The notes: a model not told the origin generated them from the letters alone. DNA of 6,063 bases from Methanosphaera sp. (GCA_017430835.1 JAFRMD010000006.1:1-6063), one strand, 5' to 3'. Shown: positions 1 to 5,500, counted from the first letter of the stretch. Numbers and translations are program-made.

Positions 1-1
1 C

Positions 2-226
2 AAGCATTTTTGGGATAGCAAGCTTGTTGATTCATTCATGCCTGCAAATGCTACAAAGATGTCTGATGCAATCTCGATGTGGCATACTACAGAAAAACAG
101 AAGAACATCAGTCTGAACAAGATTATGCGAAAAATCAAGAGCGAAGTTAGAATTATCCATGAAAAGATTATGGATGAATCTGTCAGACTTGTCAGACGTT
201 CTCAACAAATCAAGGTTAAACTCTAA
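2..226 (+). CDS. C-terminal end of an unknown protein (5' truncated by the window edge)
   Basis: The reading frame is open from base 2 with no stop, so this is probably the last 74 residues of a longer protein. The ATG at 38 is in frame, but nothing shows it is the start, and no good Shine-Dalgarno site precedes it. The visible part is hydrophilic and rich in Lys, Arg, Glu and Ile, with a helical, possibly coiled-coil tail (about the last 45 residues, KIMRKIKSEVRIIHEKIMDE and onward) that ends in basic residues. There is no signal peptide or membrane segment in the part seen, and I recognise no family. Its stop TAA shares a base with the ATG of the next gene (TAATG), so the two are translationally coupled. 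Base composition (about 36% G+C by hand count over 1-300) matches the downstream flank, not the helicase cassette. Confidence 0.65.
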   Translation, partial: KHFWDSKLVDSFMPANATKMSDAISMWHTTEKQKNISLNKIMRKIKSEVRIIHEKIMDESVRLVRRSQQIKVKL

Positions 227-393
227 TGGCAAAAGAAATTAAAATGGAATTTAACAGAGACGATTTATGGCGTCTTCGTGAAGTTCTTCGTGGATTTATT
301 GGCACTCAAATCGTAGATGGTCATACATATATGCTTGATGAGTCAATAGAACTTAAAAAACGTATTGACAAAAAGTGTAAGTTTAAAGACTAA
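226..393 (+). CDS. small hypothetical protein, 55 aa
   Basis: This short ORF starts with the ATG that overlaps the upstream stop (TAATG) and ends at TAA 391-393. AAGG at 212-215, inside the upstream gene, lies 10 nt before the start and can act as the ribosome binding site. The product begins MAKEIKMEFNRDDLWRLREV and ends KKRIDKKCKFKD. It is charged and probably mostly helical, with no membrane segment and no metal-binding cluster. I do not recognise a family. The overlapping start and codon use like the neighbouring gene (CGT for Arg, CTT for Leu) support a real small gene in the same operon. It is the last gene before the AT-rich cassette. No clear intrinsic terminator follows, although the palindrome at 422-452 might serve weakly. 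Confidence 0.65.
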   Translation: MAKEIKMEFNRDDLWRLREVLRGFIGTQIVDGHTYMLDESIELKKRIDKKCKFKD

Positions 394-421
394 AAATAAG
401 GTCAACTGAAATATTATTTTG

Positions 422-452
422 TTTAATTGGTTATTGACAATAACCAATTAAA
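422..452. repeat. Perfect 15-bp inverted repeat (31-bp palindrome) centred in the -35 box
   Basis: The left arm TTTAATTGGTTATTG (422-436) and right arm CAATAACCAATTAAA (438-452) are exact reverse complements around a single A at 437. The promoter -35 hexamer TTGACA (434-439) sits on the centre of symmetry. As RNA it would fold into a long stem with a small loop, but no T-run follows (TTACTATATT), so it is a poor intrinsic terminator compared with the three downstream stem-loops. It could be an operator for a dimeric repressor, a stem-loop of the same class that lost its T-run, or a recombination site. Confidence 0.85.
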
Positions 453-462
453 TTACTATATT
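434..462 (+). promoter_or_regulatory. Sigma-70-type promoter of the helicase gene
   Basis: The -35 is TTGACA (434-439), the spacer is 17 bp and the -10 is TATATT (457-462). A start at about 469-470 gives a leader of roughly 18 nt containing AAAGGAA (476-482), well placed for the ATG at 488. The geometry is identical to the promoters at 2214, 3485 and 4373, which is the main support. The downstream leader GTAAACAAAAGGA closely matches that of the promoter at 4373 (GTAAAACAAAGGA). Confidence 0.8.
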
Positions 463-487
463 ATAAAAGTAAACAAAAGGAATTAGT

Positions 488-2200
488 ATGATTTTAATGC
501 CAAAACAAATTGATGCAATTCATGGTATGTATAATAAACCAGTTGGCGTTTTGTATATGCCAACTGGTGGTGGTAAAACTGTTATTATATATGGACATGC
601 AAAAATGTTTTTTGGCACTGCAATTAAACATAATTTTATTATTAGCGGTCCAATTATGGATCTTAATAAGCAAACAGCATGTTCAGTTTTGACAAATTTA
701 TTTAACGACGGTTTAATTAATTCTGAAAACTGTGATGTTGTTATTGCAAATTGTGCGAATTATCGTTCAAATCGTTTTTATACAGTAAAAAACGGAGAAA
801 ATATTGATATTGTTAATGATATTGCTGGCCATGAACCGCTAGGAATTTTAGTTAATACTATAGATGTAAAACAAGAAAAACAATATCGTATTACTGTTGT
901 TTGTAATCCAACATTACAAAATGATGAAAAGTTTTTAGACAAATTAACAGAAGATGATGTTGTAAAACATTTTTATTTTGACGAATCTCAGACACTCAAA
1001 AAAGATCAAACAGTTAATACTGAAGAAGATAATCAAAATAATAAAAATTGGGTTAATTTTAAAAAAATATTTACAATAATTAATATGACAAGTGTTAAAG
1101 GTTCTTGTCATATGGTTAGTGCAACGCCAACAAAAGATAATTTCGAAACTATTATGGAAAATAATTTTGGAATGTCATATGAAGATTGTTTTGCATATAG
1201 ATTAACACCACGAGAAGCAATTAATGCTAGAATGATCCTTGAACCGCAGTTTTATTTTAAAAGATGTTCAAAATTAAAAGTTGATACTATTTTAGTTAGA
1301 ATTGAAGATATTATAAATGATATTAATAAAGAAAAGGAAAAAAACACATCTTATAAAGCTAGAATTTTAGTTACTGTAGCATCTACTGCAGATTTAAATT
1401 GGATTGTAAAGCGTCTTTTAGAAAAATACGGTTCTGATTATGATGTATATAGTACATCCTGTATGGATAAAAAGAAGAAAAATAATGAAACTATTTCCGA
1501 AGATATTTGTGCATTTAAAAAGGCTATAGAAGAAAATGAACGCTCGTGTTTTGTAGTTCATATTAAACAAATTATTGCTGGAATTGATATTCCAAGTTTT
1601 ACACATACTGTTTTTAATATGGAAGCAACTACAAATTTCATTACTCCCATTCAAATTGTAGGTCGTGTATTAAGACCTGAAAGATTTCCCGATGGAACAG
1701 CAAATTTAACAAAAAAGAAATTTGGATATATTTATGTAAATATTGAAAATAATAATATTTTAGCAGAAAAAGCAGCTAGAACATTAATTGGTTATTATGG
1801 AAATATTTTCGAATTTCTTAAACCGGATTTTTTTGAAGGATATACAAATGGTAGTAATGTAAGACATAAACAAATGTCACAATTTGGTGATGATATTACA
1901 GCATATAATTTTACAAATACTATTGAAAACTTTTTAAAAGATTTAGCAGTAAATATTAAAGTAGATGAACAAGAGGATAAATATTTAGGTATAAATATTG
2001 ATTATAATAATCAATATATTAAAACACAAATTGAAACAATTATTAAACGTGATGGCTATGTTGAAAATTTACCGGTGTTTTTTATACCTGAATTAACAGA
2101 ATATATTAATAAAGTAAGTAATTATATGGCAACGATTGACAAATTTATTAATATTTTTAAATCGACTGATGCAAATCAATGGCGAGCTGCTATAGATTAA
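488..2200 (+). CDS. Superfamily 2 helicase/translocase (ResIII-like, variant DEAH box)
   Basis: This 570-aa soluble protein has the ordered motifs of an SF2 ATPase. Walker A is MPTGGGKT (residues 24-31), preceded by a short PKQIDAI segment (5-11) like the Q-tip region. Motif II is FDESQ (164-168), a variant of DEAH/DExH. Motif III is SATPT (211-215). Motif V region is around AGIDIP (364-369) and motif VI is QIVGRVLRP (389-397) with both arginines. About 140 C-terminal residues (from about 430) match nothing I recognise and may couple to the partner proteins. SF2 proteins of this kind translocate on double-stranded DNA in ATP-dependent restriction enzymes; that role here is inferred from the methyltransferase-like and nuclease genes that follow. 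The ATG is chosen because AAAGGAA (476-482) lies 5-7 nt upstream and the promoter ends just before it. The stop is 3 nt before a terminator stem. A repair or replication helicase is the alternative, but the neighbours argue against it. Confidence 0.88.
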   Translation: MILMPKQIDAIHGMYNKPVGVLYMPTGGGKTVIIYGHAKMFFGTAIKHNFIISGPIMDLNKQTACSVLTNLFNDGLINSENCDVVIANCANYRSNRFYTVKNGENIDIVNDIAGHEPLGILVNTIDVKQEKQYRITVVCNPTLQNDEKFLDKLTEDDVVKHFYFDESQTLKKDQTVNTEEDNQNNKNWVNFKKIFTIINMTSVKGSCHMVSATPTKDNFETIMENNFGMSYEDCFAYRLTPREAINARMILEPQFYFKRCSKLKVDTILVRIEDIINDINKEKEKNTSYKARILVTVASTADLNWIVKRLLEKYGSDYDVYSTSCMDKKKKNNETISEDICAFKKAIEENERSCFVVHIKQIIAGIDIPSFTHTVFNMEATTNFITPIQIVGRVLRPERFPDGTANLTKKKFGYIYVNIENNNILAEKAARTLIGYYGNIFEFLKPDFFEGYTNGSNVRHKQMSQFGDDITAYNFTNTIENFLKDLAVNIKVDEQEDKYLGINIDYNNQYIKTQIETIIKRDGYVENLPVFFIPELTEYINKVSNYMATIDKFINIFKSTDANQWRAAID

Positions 2201-2203
2201 ATT

Positions 2204-2234
2204 AAAATATGAGTTTACAAAACTCATATTTTTT
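2204..2234 (+). terminator. Intrinsic terminator after the helicase gene, overlapping the next promoter
   Basis: The arms AAAATATGAGTTT (2204-2216) and AAACTCATATTTT (2220-2232) pair perfectly over 13 bp around the 3-nt centre ACA, and the T-run continues to 2234. It begins 3 nt after the helicase stop. The stem is AT-rich, so strength is uncertain. The same bases carry the -35 box of the next promoter. Confidence 0.75.
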
Positions 2235-2242
2235 ATTATATT
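2214..2242 (+). promoter_or_regulatory. Promoter of the methyltransferase-like gene, predicted leaderless
   Basis: The -35 is TTTACA (2214-2219), made from the end of the terminator's left arm plus its loop. A 17-bp spacer holds the right arm and T-run, and the -10 is TATATT (2237-2242). Only 7 nt separate the -10 from the ATG at 2250, so transcription should begin at or next to the start codon. A second TATAAT (2246-2251) overlaps the ATG, but no matching -35 was found for it. Confidence 0.7.
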
Positions 2243-2249
2243 TGTTATA

Positions 2250-3449
2250 ATGAGTAAAGAATTATCTATTAAAGATTTATATCCATTTCAATATTATACT
2301 ATTTCTAATGTTAATTTATTAGAAAACGATAATTTTAAATGGGATGATTATAGTTTTAATTTAGAACATACCCATGAGTTTTATATTGGAAATATTAATG
2401 GTTTAGTATGTAGAAATAGTTTTGGATTTACATCTAAAATTAAAAATTATTTATTAGATAGATCTAAATTACGTAAAATTACATTTTTATTACCTGAAAA
2501 TTATAGAGAATCTATAAATAATTGTATAGGATTTAGACAAAGCGTGTTAAACGTATTAGATAATCCATTATATAATGAACAGATTGTAATAAAAACATAT
2601 AAAGTAGATAATTCAGATATTATTGAAAAAATTAAGGAACTGGAAATGCGTAAATTTGATGTTACAATAATGAATCCACCTTATGATACAAAAACAGATA
2701 TTCATGTGAATATTGTTAAATCTATTTTAGATGCTGGTTGTAATAATGTAGTATCTATTATGCCAAATGATTTTTTAAAAACAGATGAATATAATAAAAA
2801 ACATACTAGATATAGACATACAAAAATAGATACGATGCTTGATTATAATAAAGAACTATCTATAGAAGAAGGTAATAAATTATTTAATATTTCATATTCT
2901 ACAAATATTTCTATTATGGTTTGGAATAATAAAGGTTCTTATGATTATGATAGTGTATTTGTAGACACATCAAAAGAAAAAAATAAGAAAAAATTAATTG
3001 AACAAAAGTTACAATCTTATATTTTAAATGACCCTATTTTTAAATTATATAATAAAATTAATTTAACCACCTATAATGGTAAAGGTTATTTTATTCCAAT
3101 TGGAACACATGGTGCAAATATTGCGACAGATATTGGTTTAATTTATAATTTAGAAAAAGCATATAATTATAAAGGAAATGAAATAAATTTTGATAAAGAA
3201 AAATATTTAAATTTAAAAACAAATAATAATGGAAAAGGAATATATGTTGAATCATTTGAACGTGGAATAGAATTATTAAATATTTTTAGATCTGAACCTT
3301 ATATGTATATACAAAAATTAGCAAAATATTCATGTAATGAAAATTTTAGACATGATTTAAATTTTTGTCCAATTATAAAATTTGGTGATAAATTACTTAC
3401 TGATGAAACATATCAAAAAATAAATACATTATTAAAATCAGATGTTTAA
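2250..3449 (+). CDS. N6-adenine DNA methyltransferase-like protein (NPPY), lacking a clear motif I
   Basis: This 399-aa soluble protein carries FDVTIMNPPYD (residues 136-146), with the catalytic NPPY at 142-145 typical of gamma-type adenine methyltransferases such as HsdM, Eco57I and Type ISP enzymes. What precedes it (VDNSDIIEKIKELEMRKFD) resembles the usual motif III region. What follows (VVSIMPNDFLKTDEYNKKH, then SYSTNISIMVW at about 214-224) also fits the family. The last 130 residues would hold target recognition. The AdoMet-binding motif I (DPxxGxGxF-like) expected within the first 100 residues is not recognisable; FYIGNING (44-51) is at best a degenerate candidate. The protein may therefore be very divergent, reliant on a partner, or a DNA-binding relic. 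No Shine-Dalgarno site precedes the ATG and the promoter abuts it, so leaderless translation is predicted. Its composition, about 20% G+C, is the lowest in the window. It lies between the helicase and nuclease genes as part of one split restriction-modification-like set. Confidence 0.78.
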   Translation: MSKELSIKDLYPFQYYTISNVNLLENDNFKWDDYSFNLEHTHEFYIGNINGLVCRNSFGFTSKIKNYLLDRSKLRKITFLLPENYRESINNCIGFRQSVLNVLDNPLYNEQIVIKTYKVDNSDIIEKIKELEMRKFDVTIMNPPYDTKTDIHVNIVKSILDAGCNNVVSIMPNDFLKTDEYNKKHTRYRHTKIDTMLDYNKELSIEEGNKLFNISYSTNISIMVWNNKGSYDYDSVFVDTSKEKNKKKLIEQKLQSYILNDPIFKLYNKINLTTYNGKGYFIPIGTHGANIATDIGLIYNLEKAYNYKGNEINFDKEKYLNLKTNNNGKGIYVESFERGIELLNIFRSEPYMYIQKLAKYSCNENFRHDLNFCPIIKFGDKLLTDETYQKINTLLKSDV

Positions 3450-3477
3450 AAGTAAACTGTATTAAAATATATAAAAT

Positions 3478-3508
3478 AAAATCATTTACAAAAGTAAATG
3501 ATTTTTTT
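3478..3508 (+). terminator. Intrinsic terminator after the methyltransferase-like gene, overlapping the next promoter
   Basis: The arms AAAATCATTTAC (3478-3489) and GTAAATGATTTT (3494-3505) pair perfectly over 12 bp around an AAAA loop. The T-run at the end of the right arm extends through 3508. It lies 28 nt after the stop at 3447-3449. The ATG at 3498 inside the right arm is part of this structure and is not a gene start. Confidence 0.8.
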
Positions 3509-3513
3509 ATATT
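3485..3513 (+). promoter_or_regulatory. Promoter of the nuclease gene, predicted leaderless
   Basis: The -35 is TTTACA (3485-3490) at the loop side of the terminator's left arm, followed by a 17-bp spacer (right arm and T-run) and the -10 TATATT (3508-3513). Only 8 nt separate the -10 from the ATG at 3522, so the mRNA would have a leader of zero to about three nt. Confidence 0.75.
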
Positions 3514-3521
3514 ATATATGT

Positions 3522-4340
3522 ATGGTTAATAAAGAAAGACATCTTAATTTTTATAATTTATTTAAAGAAAATGGGTGGAATGGTTTACTTAATGTTAAAG
3601 GTAGTCCAGTATCATTAATTGACTTTGTAAATCAAAGTTTAACATGGAAAAATGATATTGATAATATTGGAACTATTGAAATGTTCAACAAATTTATTCA
3701 AACATATGCAGAATTATTTGCTGACTGGGCAATAAAACTGCCGCTTAATCGAGAAAGTAAAGAAAGTAATATTCGATGGTTTAAAGGTATTATTGGTGAA
3801 TATTTTTATATCGAAAATGTTGAAGATTTGATGAAACAAATTTGGAGTCATGATGGACAAAACTATGCTTTTGAACATGCTGTTCCTGCAAGTTTTTATA
3901 GACTAACTCCTCATACTAGATTGGAATTTGGTGGAGATTTCGGAGTTGATGCTATTGGTATTAACCGTTTAGATGAAGTTGCGGTTGCGCAAATTAAATG
4001 TTGGAATATTTTTAGTAATAATCTTATTACATATGGTGATGTAATTTCAAATATGTATACAGATGGAATGGAACGTGAATGGATTTATCATAAACAGAAA
4101 GAATCTATGTTTGTATTATGGCTGGGATTGACAAAAAATATTGCAAAACCATTAGCTAATCCAGAATGTCCAGTATACAATAAAGTTCAATACTTTGGGT
4201 ATCAAGATTTAAAAACAATTCATACTGGTTATCCTAGATTTTTTGATAATGCTAATCATTTCAAAACAACATTAAAAGAGATTGGTAAATATAATGTTTC
4301 ATGTGATCCTAAAATTTTAACAATACTTGACACATTATAG
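3522..4340 (+). CDS. Mrr-like PD-(D/E)XK restriction endonuclease
   Basis: This 272-aa soluble protein shows a PD-(D/E)XK core of the Mrr/restriction type. A helix with conserved-looking E93 (KGIIGEYFYIENV, 88-100) is followed by GGDFGVDAIGI (137-147) with the metal-binding Asp at D143, and by VAVAQIKCW (153-161) giving the QxK form with Q157 and K159. The following YGDVISNMY (171-179) and FVLWLGLT (197-204) fit the later helix and strand of Mrr-type folds. The first 85 residues are unassigned and may bind partners or DNA. Mrr-like domains of this QxK form are the nuclease part of Type IV and Type ISP restriction enzymes. The start at 3522 (MVNKERHLNF) is preferred over the in-frame ATG at 3498, which lies inside the terminator stem and upstream of the -10, so it would not be transcribed from this promoter. 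No Shine-Dalgarno site is present. It is the third gene of the split restriction-modification-like set. Confidence 0.82.
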   Translation: MVNKERHLNFYNLFKENGWNGLLNVKGSPVSLIDFVNQSLTWKNDIDNIGTIEMFNKFIQTYAELFADWAIKLPLNRESKESNIRWFKGIIGEYFYIENVEDLMKQIWSHDGQNYAFEHAVPASFYRLTPHTRLEFGGDFGVDAIGINRLDEVAVAQIKCWNIFSNNLITYGDVISNMYTDGMEREWIYHKQKESMFVLWLGLTKNIAKPLANPECPVYNKVQYFGYQDLKTIHTGYPRFFDNANHFKTTLKEIGKYNVSCDPKILTILDTL

Positions 4341-4367
4341 TCGTCTGAATAGAAATAACATTGAAGT

Positions 4368-4394
4368 AACCGTTGACTAAACTCAACGGTTTTT
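4368..4394 (+). terminator. Intrinsic terminator closing the cassette, overlapping the next promoter
   Basis: The arms AACCGTTGA (4368-4376) and TCAACGGTT (4383-4391) pair perfectly over 9 bp around CTAAAC. The stem has four G-C pairs and is followed by a T-run ending at 4394, the most conventional terminator in the window. It lies 27 nt after the nuclease stop. Confidence 0.85.
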
Positions 4395-4401
4395 CTATAT
4401 T
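4373..4401 (+). promoter_or_regulatory. Promoter of the downstream operon of small genes
   Basis: The -35 is TTGACT (4373-4378) in the left arm and loop of the terminator, followed by a 17-bp spacer and the -10 TATATT (4396-4401). The stretch CTATATTATAAATGTAAAAC (4395-4414) and the AAAGGAG that follows nearly repeat the helicase promoter and leader (456-481). The start is expected at about 4408, leaving a leader of about 20 nt with a strong Shine-Dalgarno site (4415-4421). Close gene spacing downstream suggests that this promoter drives 4429 to beyond 6063. Confidence 0.8.
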
Positions 4402-4428
4402 ATAAATGTAAAACAAAGGAGTCAACCA

Positions 4429-4815
4429 ATGTATCTGTTCAGAAGAATTTCATTTGAAAGAAACATAACAAAGGGTGCAAAAGGCCGTGTAGATTTGTAT
4501 CAGTCTTTGAATCCAAATCTGAATTATCTCATTGGTTGTGCAAAATCAAATGTAAAATCACTTGATGACAATCTTCCAAACTGGCATGTAATTGAAAAGA
4601 ATCCAGATCAAAAATATCATCCTGGTTGTGTTTTCCAAACTGAAGGTATGACAGTATTTAACTGCGGACCATATGATGAAGATTTATATGAATGCAGAAC
4701 AAAAGTTTATATTTTCAATACTGATTATATTCCTGCTAATATGGTTAAAGAAATTGACGAATATAATATTTCATTTATGAAAGACCCGAATCAAGTTTAT
4801 GCGGAAACAAACTAA
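4429..4815 (+). CDS. Hypothetical protein, 128 aa
   Basis: The ATG follows AAAGGAG (4415-4421) by 7 nt, the strongest ribosome binding site in the window. The product starts MYLFRRISFERNITKGAKGR and is soluble and mixed alpha/beta in appearance, with aromatic, Asp- and Asn-rich stretches. Four cysteines lie at about residues 37, 67, 79 and 88; their spacing does not form an obvious zinc site. I recognise no family. It is the first gene of the downstream operon and has the flank's codon use rather than the cassette's. There is no sequence reason to link it functionally with the cassette, although its promoter overlaps the cassette's terminator. Confidence 0.8.
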   Translation: MYLFRRISFERNITKGAKGRVDLYQSLNPNLNYLIGCAKSNVKSLDDNLPNWHVIEKNPDQKYHPGCVFQTEGMTVFNCGPYDEDLYECRTKVYIFNTDYIPANMVKEIDEYNISFMKDPNQVYAETN

Positions 4816-4820
4816 GTGAT

Positions 4821-4825
4821 AAGGA
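4821..4825 (+). promoter_or_regulatory. Ribosome binding site fixing the start at 4834
   Basis: AAGGA lies 8 nt before ATG 4834, a normal spacing. A GTG at 4816, in the same frame, touches the previous stop (TAAGTG) but would place this Shine-Dalgarno site inside its coding region, so the ATG is the better start. Confidence 0.7.
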
Positions 4826-4833
4826 ATATAACC

Positions 4834-5193
4834 ATGGCAAAGAAAATGACCGCTGTTGAACGTGAAAACACAAAATTCAATGTGATTGAAGTCGTAACTG
4901 AATACAATGTTCCACAATCTGCAAAAGTTGTATTGAAAAATGTTCGTTATCATGATTTACCGAAAAAACTTGCAGAATATCTCGCACCGGAATATAATAA
5001 CTATTTCGCTATCAAAGAAACTGCAAAGGAAATAGCGAGACGTTTTGAACGCAAATGGTATGACCAATGGGTTTCGGAACAAGAAATCGATTTTAACAAT
5101 TATTGGATGGGTGATACTGCTGTTGATAAGTGGGCAACAGATGGTGAAGATGCTATGCAAGCATTCCATTATATTTTCTTTCAAAAGGTTTAG
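4834..5193 (+). CDS. Hypothetical protein, 119 aa
   Basis: The start is ATG 4834, chosen because of the well-spaced AAGGA upstream; the in-frame GTG at 4816 would add six residues. The product begins MAKKMTAVERENTKFNVIEV. It looks like an N-terminal strand pair (to about residue 43) followed by amphipathic helices with many aromatic and acidic residues (AKEIARRFERKWYDQWVSEQ) and the tail AMQAFHYIFFQKV. There is no membrane segment, signal peptide or recognised motif. It follows the previous gene by 18 nt and precedes the next by 2 nt, so it belongs to the same operon. Function unknown; a small phage accessory protein is the likeliest class. Confidence 0.78.
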   Translation: MAKKMTAVERENTKFNVIEVVTEYNVPQSAKVVLKNVRYHDLPKKLAEYLAPEYNNYFAIKETAKEIARRFERKWYDQWVSEQEIDFNNYWMGDTAVDKWATDGEDAMQAFHYIFFQKV

Positions 5194-5195
5194 TT

Positions 5196-5498
5196 ATGAA
5201 AAAGTCTGGTAATACTGTTTGTATCAATAATGGTTTGGAAAATCCGGTTGAACTTTGGCATCTTGAAATGTTGCCAAACGGTGAAGAAAAAAGAACTAAG
5301 ATTGGTCTTGTGACAAATATCACTGCATATTATCATATTCTTGTTCAAATCAAAAAGAAAGAGCTAGAAGGTTATTATTTCAAGGAACCAAGTGGAAGAT
5401 CTAAAGTTCAAGTTATGCCTGATGGTAAGACATCCGATAATCCTGAATGGTTGTTCGGAAAGTTTGATCAATATCTTGCAGAATTGGTAGGATTTTAA
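5196..5498 (+). CDS. Hypothetical protein, 100 aa
   Basis: The ATG lies 2 nt after the upstream stop (TAGTTATG), with AAAAGG (5183-5188) 7 nt before it. The protein begins MKKSGNTVCINNGLENPVEL and appears to be mostly beta: VELWHLEML, KIGLVTNITAYYHILVQI and GYYFKEP read as strands. A short polar, Lys/Gly/Ser-rich loop precedes a C-terminal helix ending LAELVGF. I do not recognise the family. Base composition matches the neighbouring small genes, and the position points to co-translation with them. Confidence 0.75.
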   Translation: MKKSGNTVCINNGLENPVELWHLEMLPNGEEKRTKIGLVTNITAYYHILVQIKKKELEGYYFKEPSGRSKVQVMPDGKTSDNPEWLFGKFDQYLAELVGF

Positions 5499-5500
5499 TA

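Larger units (their letters stand above)
394..4367 (+). other. AT-rich three-gene helicase-methyltransferase-nuclease cassette
   Basis: Three genes (488-2200, 2250-3449, 3522-4340) form a block that differs from its surroundings. Hand-counted G+C in 300-base samples is about 28% (721-1020), 20% (2281-2580) and 29% (3601-3900), against about 36% for 1-300 and 36% for 4861-5160. Within the block, Leu is mostly TTA and Arg mostly AGA; the flanks use more CTT/TTG and CGT. Each gene has its own stem-loop/promoter. The promoters at both edges (434-462 and 373 bases into 4001 onward, i.e. 4373-4401) and their leaders are very alike, which would give short homology for exchange of the whole block. 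No transposase, integrase or direct-repeat target duplication is visible, so insertion by homologous exchange between related phages is inference. The left boundary could lie anywhere in about 394-434. Confidence 0.5.

Noticed and set aside
32..232. Minus-strand open frames at 32-232, 1418-1654, 4771-4953 and 4957-5184.
   Set aside because: Each lies opposite a better-supported + strand gene, with no minus-strand promoter or Shine-Dalgarno site and cysteine- or phenylalanine-rich, low-complexity products.
510..692. Second + strand open frame inside the helicase gene.
   Set aside because: It overlaps the Walker A coding region in another frame, has no ribosome binding site, and its product has no plausible features.
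2136..2141. TTGACA hexamers inside genes (2136, 4128, 4327, 5824) as further promoters.
   Set aside because: None has a TATATT or TATAAT-like hexamer at 17 bp and none lies in a stem-loop, unlike the four accepted promoters.
3498..3521. Longer start for the nuclease gene at ATG 3498 (adds eight residues).
   Set aside because: This ATG is inside the right arm of the terminator and upstream of the -10, so it would not be in the promoter's transcript; the added residues (MIFLYYIC) are just the translated T-run and -10.
488..4340. Assignment as DISARM, BREX or a standard Type III system.
   Set aside because: No DUF1998 or phospholipase-D gene (DISARM), no PglZ or BrxC-like gene (BREX); the methyltransferase motif is NPPY rather than the DPPY usual for Type III Mod, and the nuclease is a separate Mrr-like protein rather than fused to the helicase.
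4816..4833. GTG start at 4816 for the 119-aa protein.
   Set aside because: It would place the AAGGA ribosome binding site inside the gene; ATG 4834 has correct spacing to it.
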